This document shows positions 44,660-55,163 of a stretch of 64,000 nt of DNA, piece by piece. The notes beneath the pieces were generated by a model. It searched no databases, had not been told where the DNA came from, and worked only from the letters and a program-made list of their open reading frames with translations. The stretch covers positions 82,258,523-82,322,522 of the forward strand of contig OY997589.1 of assembly GCA_963921825.1 (NCBI GenBank). Direction: 5' to 3'. The position numbers were made by a program, and so were the translations under genes. Position 1 is the first letter of the stretch. Every line of letters begins with the position of its first letter. Origin of the DNA: Erodium maritimum. Taxonomy: Eukaryota; Streptophyta; Magnoliopsida; Geraniales; Geraniaceae.

Positions 44660-47600
44660 TACATGCGTTTTTGAGGTTTATCGGCTAGTCCACTCTCTCT
44701 CCTCCATTTCTCGGCCCACCAATCCTCCTCCTGAATCGATATCTGCTGGTATATCAATCTTGATACTTGCGATCACTCGTTACTAAGCTTCCTCTGTTCG
44801 GGTTTGGGTGTTTGTTAATTGTTATCGTTTGGTCCGGCGGCTGGAACTATGGCAACAATCCTTGCGTGGAATTGCCGAGGTTTAGGCACTAATCAGAATC
44901 GACAACAACCGAAAGAACTAGTGGGACGATTAAGACCAGATGTGGACTTTTTGTCGGAAACAGACCATGTGGAAAACTGAAAGTCCTGATCCCGATTAAT
45001 GATTCTCCGTCGCAACTTAGGGTTTCACGGTGATACGGGACTTCCCGGTGATGGTAACAAAAGAGGCGTGATGATGTTATTGTCCGATCGGTGTAGGGTC
45101 GTGGTCTTGGATACGCAACAAACACACATTGATGTGAGAATGATCGGAGCTTCTGGTTTACAAGCATTTACAGGGAACCGACAAGGAGTCAACGTCACCT
45201 TACATGGAATCTACTGAGTGGATTGGCTCGGGTACAAGCTCCGACTGACTGGATCCTCATAGAGGATTTTAACGGTATTCTGCATCCAGTTAAGAAAAAA
45301 AGGTGGCCGGCCGTATCCCTTGCCTATAATTCAAGACTTTCAACACACCGTTACATACACTGGTCTTGAGGATGTGCCTCTCAGGGGACACCAGTGCACT
45401 TGGACAAAGGGTCGAGACCCTGCTGATTGGCTGGAGGTGCGGTTGGATAGGGCAATCCTCTCCCAGGGAGCCCGATCAAAGTTCAGACATGCAACCCTCC
45501 ATAATATCGAGTAGACAATGTTTGACCATATGAAAATAATGTTGAAACTCAAGGCAGATATGGAAAAAGCTCCCAAAAGGCAGTTTAGATTTGAGAATAG
45601 CTGGACTGAACACCCTGAATGTAGAATACTGATCCAGAATGAATGGGGACGACCGGAAAACCGTCATATCAAACACCATATCTCGGATATAGGGGCATCC
45701 CTCGACTCATGGGGGAAATCGACTTTTCGGGAGAACATCAACTTGATTCGAAAGTACCAGAGACAGCTCCAGGATCTTAATGGGAGGCAAGACCGACATG
45801 GTATCCGTCACATGCTAGCGGTCCAAAAATTGTACAATAGGGCTCTGTCTAAGCAAGAGACCTTCTGGAGACAACGAGCTAAGCAGGAGTGGCTGGCGGA
45901 GGGTGACCGAAATACAAGGTACTTCCAGAGAATGGCAGCAAAGAGGCAATGGAGAAACAAAGTCCAGACCTTGGAAACTGAGAATGGGGAAGAGGTCGGA
46001 TGGGAGACGGGGATGCAGGATATCCTGTTGACATATTTCCGGAAAATATTCACAGTAACACCTGACAACATTGATGAACTACCCATGCAAATTCCCACCC
46101 TGTTAACGGATGCACAGAATCTGGCCCTCACAAGGTCAGTTGCAGATGCAAAGGTACATACGACGGTGTTCCAAATGGGACCGAATAAGTCTCCGGGGCC
46201 GGATGGGTTGAAACCAAATTTTTTTCAACATTACTAAAATGCTCTGAAGCAGGAAGTCATAGATTTTATTCGAGTAGTGGTCATCACATGACACATTGAC
46301 CGAGATATTAATGTCACCACATTAGTCCTGATCCCAAAGACACAGACGGCTCGAAAGGTCACTGATCTCCGGCCTATAGCCCTTTGTAATGCTATTTTTA
46401 GAATCATATCCAAGGTCTTAGCTAACCTTCTGAAGCCTATGCTAGACCCGATCATTTCCACCAACACAAGCGTCCTTTGTACCAAGTCGGGCCATTCAGG
46501 ACGACATTTTCATCTCGTATGAGGTAATCCACGCCTTGCGCAATATGACTCAGGGAGCAAATGGATTTATGCCCCTAAACTCGATATTAGTAAGGCAAAT
46601 GACTGAGTGGAGTGGTCGTTCATACTAGCCATGATGGGGCGATTTGGTTTTGGGCCTACATGGAGGGCATTGGTATTGACTTGCATCCAGTCTATATAGT
46701 ACACGCTCAACTCGGGAGGAAAGCACACGTCCTCCTTTATGGTAGGCCGAGGTATTCACAGGGTGGCCCTCTTTCTCCATATCTATTCTTATTCTGTATG
46801 AAGGGCCTATCCCGTATGCTAGCACAGGTAGAACATGAATGTACCATTCATGGGGTGTTCGTTGCTAGAGGTGCTCCTTTGGTCCCACATATTTTCTTTG
46901 TAGACGACTGTTATATCTTATGCAAGGTTAATCGATATGAGGAAGAGTAGATACATGCTATCCTTACATCTTTCGGTGACATGTCAGGACAAGTGATAAA
47001 CAAGGTGAAGTCCTCTATATTGTTTAGCACAAATACCCCTCATGCCGATCGGCTAGTCTGTTGTGCTACGCAGGGGATACAGGAAATATCAAGACCTCTA
47101 TGTATTTGGGAGTGCCGAATATGTTGGGAAGACAACTAGGACAGAGCCTCTAATTTGTCTACGATAGGCTCGTTGCAAATATCGGGTAGTGGGATGGGCA
47201 AATGTTGTCAGTTGGGGGCAAGGAGGTAATGATTAGATCTTTCTTACAGGCTTTACCTATTTATGCTATGAGTGTATTTCTGCTACCTCAGGGATCAGTG
47301 AATCAAATACATGTGGGTTTAGCGCGATATTGGTGGGCGGGGACCCCTCGTGCTACAAAACCAATAATATGGCAAGATTGGACGAAACTATGCAAACCGA
47401 AAGAAGAAGGGGGTATGGGTTTTCGAGACAGGCGAGATATGAACATCACCCTTCTCTCCAAAATGGGATGAAAGTTTATCTCGGATCCGACTTGCCTGGT
47501 TGCACGGATTTTCCAAGCCAGGTATTTTCCAAAAGGTGATTTTCTTACGGCAAATGGAGGCCGTAATCCGAGTAACTTATGGACGGGTTTATGGGCGACC

Positions 47601-47950
47601 CAACATTTATTCTATCAAGGATTACGTCGTACTATTAGGGATGGTCGAACCACAGGAGCATAAGGGATATTGTGGCTCCTAGGTAACACCCCAATCATTC
47701 CACTGCACACCTCGGGGGTGGCGGATTTAAAGGTCTCGAACCTAAATACGCAGTAGGGTGATAACTGGGATGTACCAAAGAATCAATCATATTTCCCCCA
47801 GGAGTGGTACATGATATTCTTCAGGTACCAGTACTTGATCCCAACCTACGTGATAGGTGGTACTTGGTTCATAACTCGGTGGATACAACGCTTATACGGT
47901 TTGATTTGTGTTCGATTGGTAAGATAATTTTTCTTTTAAAAAAACGATAA
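44660..47950 (+). mobile_element. L1-type LINE (non-LTR retrotransposon), degenerate ORF2
   Basis: ORF2 starts at ATG 44849 with MATILAWNCRGLG, the plant L1 endonuclease start. It goes on through SETDH, WTKGRDPADWLEVRLDRAIL, and the linker helices (45518-46237, 239 codons open, including FENSWTEHPEC and NKSPGPDGLKPNFFQ, a reverse-transcriptase motif). The RT continues with QGGPLSPYLF (normally QGDPLSPYLF) and the catalytic FVDD near 46897 (normally FADD), then SVGGKEVMIRSFLQALPIYA and WWAGTP. At least ten stops or frameshifts break it. The 3' end is A-rich near 47935-47950. It is a copy of an autonomous LINE, no longer coding. Confidence 0.85.
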
Positions 47951-47994
47951 AAAGTTCACATCACACTAAAAAGATTAACAACCAAATTCTCAAT

Positions 47995-49839
47995 GAGGAG
48001 AAATCTAATAGAAACCCTCATTATCCTAAAAACTGGGTGAACCAATCATAGCCATACACCTTTTAGATCCAACATTCACCATAATGTCACATCATCATCC
48101 CAATTCTACCAAAACTCACGTCCATTTCTTCCTTTCTCACACAAGTAAGGGCATAATTGTAAAAGCATGGTGCCATGTGGACAAGTGTCCATTTTTTTTC
48201 TTAACCAATTCACTAATTTAATATTTCCCGATTCGTTTGAACTCCGATTAGCTTCAAACTTGCGCCAATATTTTTCTTTTTCCAAGGGCTTCAAATCAAG
48301 ATCAGTCATGAATATATTTTGAAGCACGAAAATAAAAAGTTATATTGGGGTGATAAAAACAATGTTAAGTGTTGATAAATCTTCACTAATAATTTTTTTA
48401 TATCGAGGTATCAAACTAGTGCTACATAGTGTTTAATGTTGATAAAACTAGTGCTTAGTGTTCATAAAAAAACATGTTATGATGAAATAAAAATCATGTT
48501 TGATTTTGGAAAATGAGGTGATAAAACTACTGTTCAGTGTTGATAAACCCAGTGTATAGTGTTGATAAACCCAGTGTACAATGTTGATAAACCCAGTGTA
48601 TAGTGTTGATAAAAATTACACAGACTTAACTTTTTTTAAAATCAGCCCCAAAATAAGGGGGATAACCTAGAGTTTAGTGTTGATAAAAAAAACATGTGAT
48701 GGGATGATAAAAACACATGTAATTTAATGATAAATATAGTGTTTAGTGTTGATAAAACTAGTGCTTAGTGTTCATAAAAAAACATGTGATGATGTGATAA
48801 AAATCATGTTCGATTTTGGAAAATGAAGTGATAAAACTGTTGTTCAGTGTTGATAAACCTAGTGTATAGTGTTGATAAACCCAGGGTATAGTGTTCATAA
48901 AAATTACACAGACTTAACTTTTTTTAAAAATAAGCCCCGAAATAAGGGTGATAACCTAGAGTTTAGTGTTAATAAAAAAACATGTGATGGGATGATAAAA
49001 CACATGTAATTTAATGATAAACATAGTGTTTAGTGTTGATAAAACTAGTGCTTATTGTTCATAAAAAAAACATGTGATGATGTGATAAAAATCATGTTCG
49101 ATTTTGGAAAATGAGGTGATAAATCCAGTGTATAGTGTTGATAAATCCAGTGTATAGTGTTGATAAACCCAGTGTATAATGTTGATAAAAATTACCCAGA
49201 CTTAACTTTTTCTAAAATCAGCCCCGAAATAAGGGTGATAACCTAGAGTTTAGTGTTGATAAAAAAAAGCATGTGATGAGATGATAAAAACACATGTAAT
49301 TGAATGATAAACATAGTGTTTAGTGTTGATAAAACTAGTGCTTAGTGTTCATAAAAAAACATGTGATGATGTGATAAAAATCATGTTTGATTCTGGAAAA
49401 TGAGGTGATAAATCCAGTGTATAGTGTTGATAAATCCAGTGTATAGTGTTGATAAACCCAGTGTATAGTGTTGATAAAAATTACCCAGACTTTAACTTTT
49501 TTTTAAAAAATCAATCCCGAAAATATTTTTTTTCGTGCTTCAAAATATATTCATGACTGATCTTGATAGAAAGCCCCTGAAAAAACAAAACTAATGGCGC
49601 AAGTTTGAAGCCAGTCGGAGTTCAAACGAAGCAGGAAAAATTAAATTAGTGAATTGGTAAAATAAAAATATGATGGTTTTACTTAAAAGCCCTTACCCCT
49701 TACTAAAAAGTGCTGTTTTTTTGCAGTCAACAAGTCAACAAATCAATTGCATCTCATCCATCCATTCTTAAAATGAATGGCTTGGATTGGTTCACACAGT
49801 TTTTACGTTAAGGAGTGGTTTCTATTTGATTTTTCCTCA
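47995..49839. mobile_element. Non-autonomous MULE with perfect 9-bp target duplication
   Basis: ATTCTCAAT flanks the element exactly (47986-47994 and 49840-49848). The ends are GAGGAGAAATCTAATAGAAA and, inverted, GAGGAAAAATCAAATAGAAA. The terminal inverted repeats are long, about 320-330 bp (47995-48325 and 49520-49839). A central block of direct tandem repeats (48330-49500) fills the inside. There is no transposase. It landed about 45 bases past the LINE 3' end. Mutator elements make 9-11 bp duplications and long inverted repeats, so the class is well supported. Confidence 0.9.
48330..49500 (+). repeat. Tandem array, about 290-bp units built from a 22-bp minisatellite
   Basis: The anchor GATTTTGGAAAATGA(A/G)GTGAT recurs at about 48502, 48812, 49100 and 49389 (steps of 310, 288 and 289). 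Within each unit AGTGTATAGTGTTGATAAACCC occurs two to four times. Units also share CACATGTAATTTAATGATAAA and TTACACAGACTTAAC. GTTGATAAA is the commonest word. No coding frame. Confidence 0.85.
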
Positions 49840-49848
49840 TTCTCAATA

Positions 49849-51196
49849 TCCAATATACACAGACCGATTTTAAAACCGTACAGATCCATTCAAGAGCTGT
49901 AGGGAATAGAGATAGAGAACTATGAGGTTCAACGTCATGAAGCTCCAATGGGCTGTTCATGTCGTTGTGAGGCCCATTGGGTTCATGAGTCCAAATAGTT
50001 ATTCATTCCTTAAAATAAAATGTAAAAACGTAAAATAGAATGGTGGCCGGTTTATTCCGATATGGCCGGATTAACGCCGGATTTTGTGATGCCGGCATGG
50101 GAGTAGTATAATAACGGTCGTGTTCGTTTGAATTGTTACAAATCTATAATGGTTGAGTAACGGTAGGCTTAACGGTTTTTTTTTCCAGTTTTTTTCTCCC
50201 GTTTAAAAAAAGTTTTTAAGCTAAATATTTCAACGATAATCGCCTCCACTTTATTTAAATTAATTAATTATGAAACTTATTAGCGTTATTTAAAAATAAA
50301 AATAACATGTTACAAAGCCCACGAACACGAAGAGTGGTAAAGAAGTAGGCTAAAATTAAGGAATATTATCTAGTAGTTATATTAATTACTTTGATATTTT
50401 AATTCCATAAATAGAGTTGATTAGGTTAGTGGCTTGAATCATGGGATGCCATGATCTCCACATCTTTTCTTAGTTTGGCAAAATCCATAGCCTATTTAAA
50501 GAGCCTGGAATGGGAAATGAAGGCAGTAATGAATTTATTTCCAATTAGCTTAGTCTAATTAAATTAGTATCTTGAGATCTTGTGTTCTCTCACCCAAACG
50601 AACACACTCCAGCAACCACCATAGGTCGTCGACGTCTGCTAACGTCGCTGGCAAAAGGAAACAGCACCAACTCCTATTCCGACTACCAAGGAGCCATAAC
50701 CCGATCGCGTAACCGGGACCGTATCATAACACCACATGATTTATTATAATGTAACAATATTATATAAACGTTTAAGAGATTGAACGGAACGATGTAAACT
50801 TCAACTGTACAGATATAGAGAATGTAGTCTTTAAAGTGATCCCGCTGTGATTACTATTAGATATCCCCAGTATTTTAAAAATACCGAGTAGACTCCGTTT
50901 AGACGCCCACCTAGGCGTCATTGTTTTTGTTGACCAATCCGATTAATCGGGAATTAATCCGAATAATCTCTGATTAACCTTCAAAAAATCTTAACCGAAT
51001 AGCGCCTAAAGATTTTTAGAACCTTGAATATCCCTTGTTCATGTTGTTGTGAATCCCATCGGGTTCATGGGTTTTGTTAGATATCCAAATCCAGTAGTCA
51101 TTTATTTCATAAAATAAAATGTAAGAACGTAAAATAAAATGGTGGGTTATGGTACGAGTGATTGGTCTTGTCCGAACTGTTAGAGCACCTCCTCTA
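49849..51196. other. Repeat debris with a 95-bp direct repeat, no gene
   Basis: The phrase GTTCATG..GTTGTGA.(G/T)CCCAT.GGGTTCATG followed by AAAATAAAATGTAA.AACGTAAAATA.AATGGTGG occurs at 49953-50047 and 51038-51145. Between them lie AT-rich sequence and, at 50880-51030, an inverted copy of the dispersed GATTAATC repeat seen at 34765-35040. No protein-coding signal was recognised. Confidence 0.4.
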
Positions 51197-51211
51197 ATTG
51201 AGCTTTTACTT

Positions 51212-53078
51212 TTTTTTTTGATAGGCGATGAATTTATTAATACTCAAGATTCCAAGATGGAAACTGAGAAAAAAGATACAACCCAAAAGCTTGGGGATCT
51301 AAAGGCATTATAAAAACCACATATCACACCTGTAAAGAAACTAGACAGGAAAAAACAAAACAAAAAACCAAGAGTGTCTGCACCTCTTTACCGTCTTCTT
51401 TACCCTAAGTCCCAGAGTTAAGAACCTCCTCAGCGAACCCTGCTTGGGCAGGCGCTCCAAAATAACAAAACTGACAATCAAGAACCATGGCCCCTGAAGG
51501 CCCATTTATGTTTCTTGCGGCCTGCCCGAGACGAGGAAGTTGTCAAAACTTGTGGATCACGGAAAAGGTAAGCCCCCAGATCAACTGGGCCTTGAAACTC
51601 GGAAGATCCCGATATGAGAGAATCGGGAACTATGGAACCCAAAAGGGCGTCCTCATAATCCTCGTATTCTTGAGCCGGAATTGGAGAACTAACCACATCA
51701 AAACCTTGATTAGACAAAAGGGAACGATCAAGCTCGTAATCTGAATCGTCCTCTTTGCCATCAAGATCTAAACGCTCTGCCAACTCCAAATCAAGTGAAT
51801 CAAACTGTTCATCAACTGAATCATCATAGGTCAAAGCTTTCTTTCCCAACGATTTGATATAACTCCACCGATTATCCCGAGATTCCCTCTCTCTACTGAT
51901 TGAGCGCTCCTTAGCAGAGTAGAAGCGAAACGGTACACCTTTTCCAGTATTCCCATGTTTAAGTCGTCTCCCTCTTTTACTAAGATCACCTTTTTCTTTC
52001 ATTGTGTGCAAGTTTAACTGACCTTGGTATTTAACCACTGTTGAAACCAATGTCCTAGACTAGGCCGGAGAACTTACTTGCAAGCCTCTAGCTTTTGGAA
52101 CCGGGAACACCACACAAGAATTTCCTTTATTCTATTTCGTCGCAATCGGAGGGAATTTGATTTGATCCTCATAATAGAACTCTACCCGGCTTCCTTGGGA
52201 CTTTAAATTAATTGGTTGCCCATCTATACCCGCTACCTGTGAAGTTCCTTGGGTCGGGACGTTTTGGCCCATGGAGTGTCCTAATTCGACTGAATTTGAG
52301 AGAACTGTAAAACGAGAGTCTTGCTTACAATTGATCACATGGCTCTCAGAAATCTCGACCATCCCTCTCATCTGTTTCGATGACCGAGAAACATCTCCAG
52401 ACACCGAACATAAAAATTTCGCAGAAGGAACCTCCTCGCAACATAGCGATTCTAACCATAGTTGGTATTTTGAACACAAAAGCTTGAGGAAACCAAAATG
52501 GGACACAAGCCATCTAGGACTGTGAAGCAACACATAGAGACTTTCAAAAGTATCAAATATATCCTCCCGAATTACCTTCAAAACTCGACCTAAAGATCGG
52601 CCAATGCTCAAAAACGTGTTTTGGCACCAACCTTTCAAAGGTACTCCATGAACACAAAACCACTAATAGTACCCTCCCTCCAACATATATTGATCCTACA
52701 GCTCTACGACATCAAAACATTTGGCTAAGGGTTTCCAATTTTTCTTTTGAAGATTCACGAAAGTCGTCTCATCCAAAAATGACAAGATAAAGACTTTGTT
52801 TCCCAAGCATTTCAGAGAACATTCAGGAAGTCCAAAGAGACCCAATTCAGTCCGAAGGTACGAAGCTTTCCTCCTCAAGGTCCTTTGAATCAACCACCTC
52901 TTTTCCTTTTACCGATACATATTATTTCCCCTCAAAACAGCGTATGAGCGATGCCAACCTTTGACTCCGAACCGCTGGAGTTGGACGACCTTTACCTGCA
53001 GAACCGGCTAAGATGACCGATTGAGAAGATTGAGAACCAGCCAAAACCCAGCGTTCACCATTTGCGCCGCCCATTGTG
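51212..53078 (-). mobile_element. LINE insertion with ORF1 only; 15-bp target duplication
   Basis: ATTGAGCTTTTACTT flanks the element at 51197-51211 and 53079-53093. The minus-strand A-tail is the T run at 51211-51219. The minus strand opens at the right edge with MGGANGERWVLAGSQSSQS. A DUF4283-like ORF1 region follows (ELGLFGLPECSLKCLG, then VHGVPLKGWCQNTFLSIG) and a low-complexity acidic part (to 51478). ORF1 binds the element RNA. It is broken by stops near 52690 and 52910. No ORF2 is present, so the copy moved with help from another LINE. Confidence 0.8.
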
Positions 53079-53129
53079 ATTGAGCTTTTACTTGGCTTAA
53101 CAGTTAGGCTTTAGTCATGTAGTGGTATT

Positions 53130-53982
53130 TTTTTTAGAACGAATGGTGCTATTTTATTACTTAAAATCGATTATATTATCCTGCATCGGAGAACAGGCTC
53201 CCCGACCAGAGAGAAGGTCAGAAAGATGAACAATAGTTCTTTGATCCTCATAGTACCATAACCGTCACAAACGGTATTGTGATGCCTCATGGGAAAAGAC
53301 AGACTACAGAGAGGGAGAAGATGGTACCAGAGATCCTAAGGGACCTCAAAAGTAATAGTGATGGTGGGAGGCAAAACATCGTCTTGGTCGGGCCAGTCCC
53401 TGATGCTCCCCTCCCTGGGGAAGTTCTTGATTCTCTTATCAATAGGCATTGATCATGCAAAGATAAACTCAAACAAAATAAAAGAAACCCTTTCGATTAG
53501 CCAGAGCCATAATCGTGAAAGGGGACAAGGCGGTTGCGGCAGTGGAGGCTAGGGGGAAGGACGCGCCGGCTGCGACAGAACCAGCTGCTGCAACTTCAGG
53601 GACGCCTCTAGGGACGGGGGCGTCATCCGAGTCGGCGAAAATAGTAGGGGTGACGACGGCTTCAAAGACGACAACAACAGCATCAGGGACGATAGCTGTA
53701 GAGACGGTAATCCCTGGGGTAGAGGAGGGACCGAAACAGATCGAGAGATGCTTCGTTGGTGGCGGGAGGCGGCCAACGTCACGGTGGCTAGGGATGACTT
53801 GAAAGAATCCCTAGTAGAGAAAAATTTCCCAGGATCTAAGAGGAAAGTACAAATAGGAGATTGGGACGAAGTGAGAAGAAGAATAATGACATAAGCTATG
53901 ACAATTGTCATTGATATAGCCATGTAGGTGTAGACGGCGGCAGGACTCTCAAAGAGAGTTTTCTGCTAAACAACTCTTCCTT
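53130..53982 (-). mobile_element. Short LINE-type insertion; 16-bp target duplication
   Basis: GTCATGTAGTGGTATT occurs at 53114-53129 and 53983-53998. The T run right after the left copy is the minus-strand A-tail. The body (853 bp) is GC-richer near its 5' half and gives only low-complexity frames (Thr/Ala/Gly-rich on the plus strand, Ser/Leu-rich on the minus) with no reverse transcriptase. It could be a 5'-leader-plus-3'-tail deletion derivative or an unrelated retroposed transcript. Confidence 0.75.
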
Positions 53983-53998
53983 GTCATGTAGTGGTATT

Positions 53999-54495
53999 AG
54001 TCTCCGCTTGATCAGCAGTTTAAGCTCAAACTAAAATTAATTAATTATTGAATTTAGTTTACAAATGAAAAAGGAAGTAATGATTTTTTCCAAAATAATG
54101 ATACAACATAAAAATTTAGGTGATTGAACATAACAACATTTAAAAATTAAAGTTGAATCGTGACGTAGAGGCTTCACTTTACTGAGTATTTGAGGAGATC
54201 CCACCAATGTTTTATATTAAATTTTTGTCCTTCGATTGATTTGTAATCGTCTTCGGTTGCAATTAAGATATTCTCATTGTTTACATTGTGTTACCGATAT
54301 TGGACATGTTTCCGATATAAGATGACGAGTTGCTTGGCCTTCTTGTTATTTTTTTTTATCAGCGAAAGAATAAGATAAATTACACTCTCATGAGGAAGAA
54401 AAAGGTTACAAAAAAACCACATGTCTACAATCTGTCTACAGATCGAAGGCGGAAGTTTTAGAAAACAAAAGTAAAGCAGTAAACAAGTAGTGAAT
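53999..54495. other. AT-rich spacer with a LINE-type tail
   Basis: 53999-54340 is AT-rich without a gene. At 54346-54366 a T run followed by ATCAGCGAAAGAATAAG marks another minus-strand LINE tail, whose body reaches to about 54480 and then meets the minisatellite. Confidence 0.4.
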
Positions 54496-54813
54496 GGGTA
54501 CGCAGACCCATAAGTGAATGGGTACACCGACCCTGAGTGAACGGGTACGCAGACCCTAAGTGAGTGAGAACGGGTACGCCGACCCTGAGTGAATGAGAAA
54601 GGGTACTCAGATCCTGAGTGTATGGGTACACAGACCCTGAGTGAACGGGTACGCAGACCCTAAGAGCAAGAAAAGGGTACGCAGACCCTAAGAGTAAGAA
54701 TGAGTACGCAGACCCTAAGAGCAAGAAAGGGTACACAGACCCTGGGTGGATGGGTACGCAGACCCTGAGAGCAAAAAGGGTACGCAGACCCTGTGAGAAA
54801 GGGTACGCAGACC
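54496..54813. repeat. Minisatellite with GGGTACGCAGACCCT core
   Basis: Thirteen or so copies of GGGTACGCAGACCCT, with variants, are separated by short GAGTGAATG or AAGAGCAAGAAA spacers. The unit is about 18-30 bases, and the core is itself a small inverted repeat (GGGT..ACCC). It directly abuts the gag-like ORF of the minus-strand LTR element. No reading frame is conserved through it. Confidence 0.85.
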
Positions 54814-55044
54814 AGTATCCTCCTCGTCAAGTCGACTAAGGTAAGCGAGACAAACTTCACGAAGTGATGACTCCTCGTCATTAGGCAATTGCGGTTCAAA
54901 TTGATAACCTTGATCAAAAGTGGAAGCGTCCTCCCAATTTTGATTGTAGGCATTTGAATGCACAAGAACCTCGCAATTGTAAAAATAATGATCATTAGCA
55001 CCACATATATCACAATACACCCTATTAGGGAACCAATTCTCCAT
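54814..55044 (-). pseudogene. Small zinc-knuckle (gag-like) ORF of a non-autonomous LTR element
   Basis: The minus-strand ATG is at 55044, about 95 bases after the primer-binding site. The product starts MENWFPNRVYCDICGANDHY and carries an exact C-X2-C-X4-H-X4-C knuckle (CDICGANDHYFYNC) near residues 11-24. An acidic stretch follows (LPNDEESSLREVCLAYLSRL), and it then runs into the minisatellite. A complete retroviral-type gag would be several hundred residues; here only the nucleic-acid-binding knuckle remains, with no protease, RT or integrase. Confidence 0.55.
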
Positions 55045-55138
55045 AAAAGCTACGATGCAAAGAATCAACTAAAAGAGAAATATATACAAGAATGAAACAG
55101 ACGTAGCACAAACTATATAGCAAGGGTCGCCTAATTGC

Positions 55139-55156
55139 TCCCCGGCAACGGCGCCA
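55139..55156 (-). other. Primer-binding site, tRNA-Asp type
   Basis: The minus strand reads TGGCGCCGTTGCCGGGGA, complementary to the 3' end of plant tRNA-Asp. This is used by several plant Ty3-type families (Calypso/Athila-like). It lies 7 bases inside the proposed LTR edge. Confidence 0.8.
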
Positions 55157-55163
55157 TATAACT

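Noticed and set aside
47995..49839. Helitron
   Set aside because: The element has long inverted repeats and a perfect 9-bp duplication, which Helitrons lack.
48330..54813. CRISPR-like arrays (regular repeats)
   Set aside because: The repeats are eukaryotic minisatellites inside transposons; spacers are themselves repetitive and there are no cas genes.
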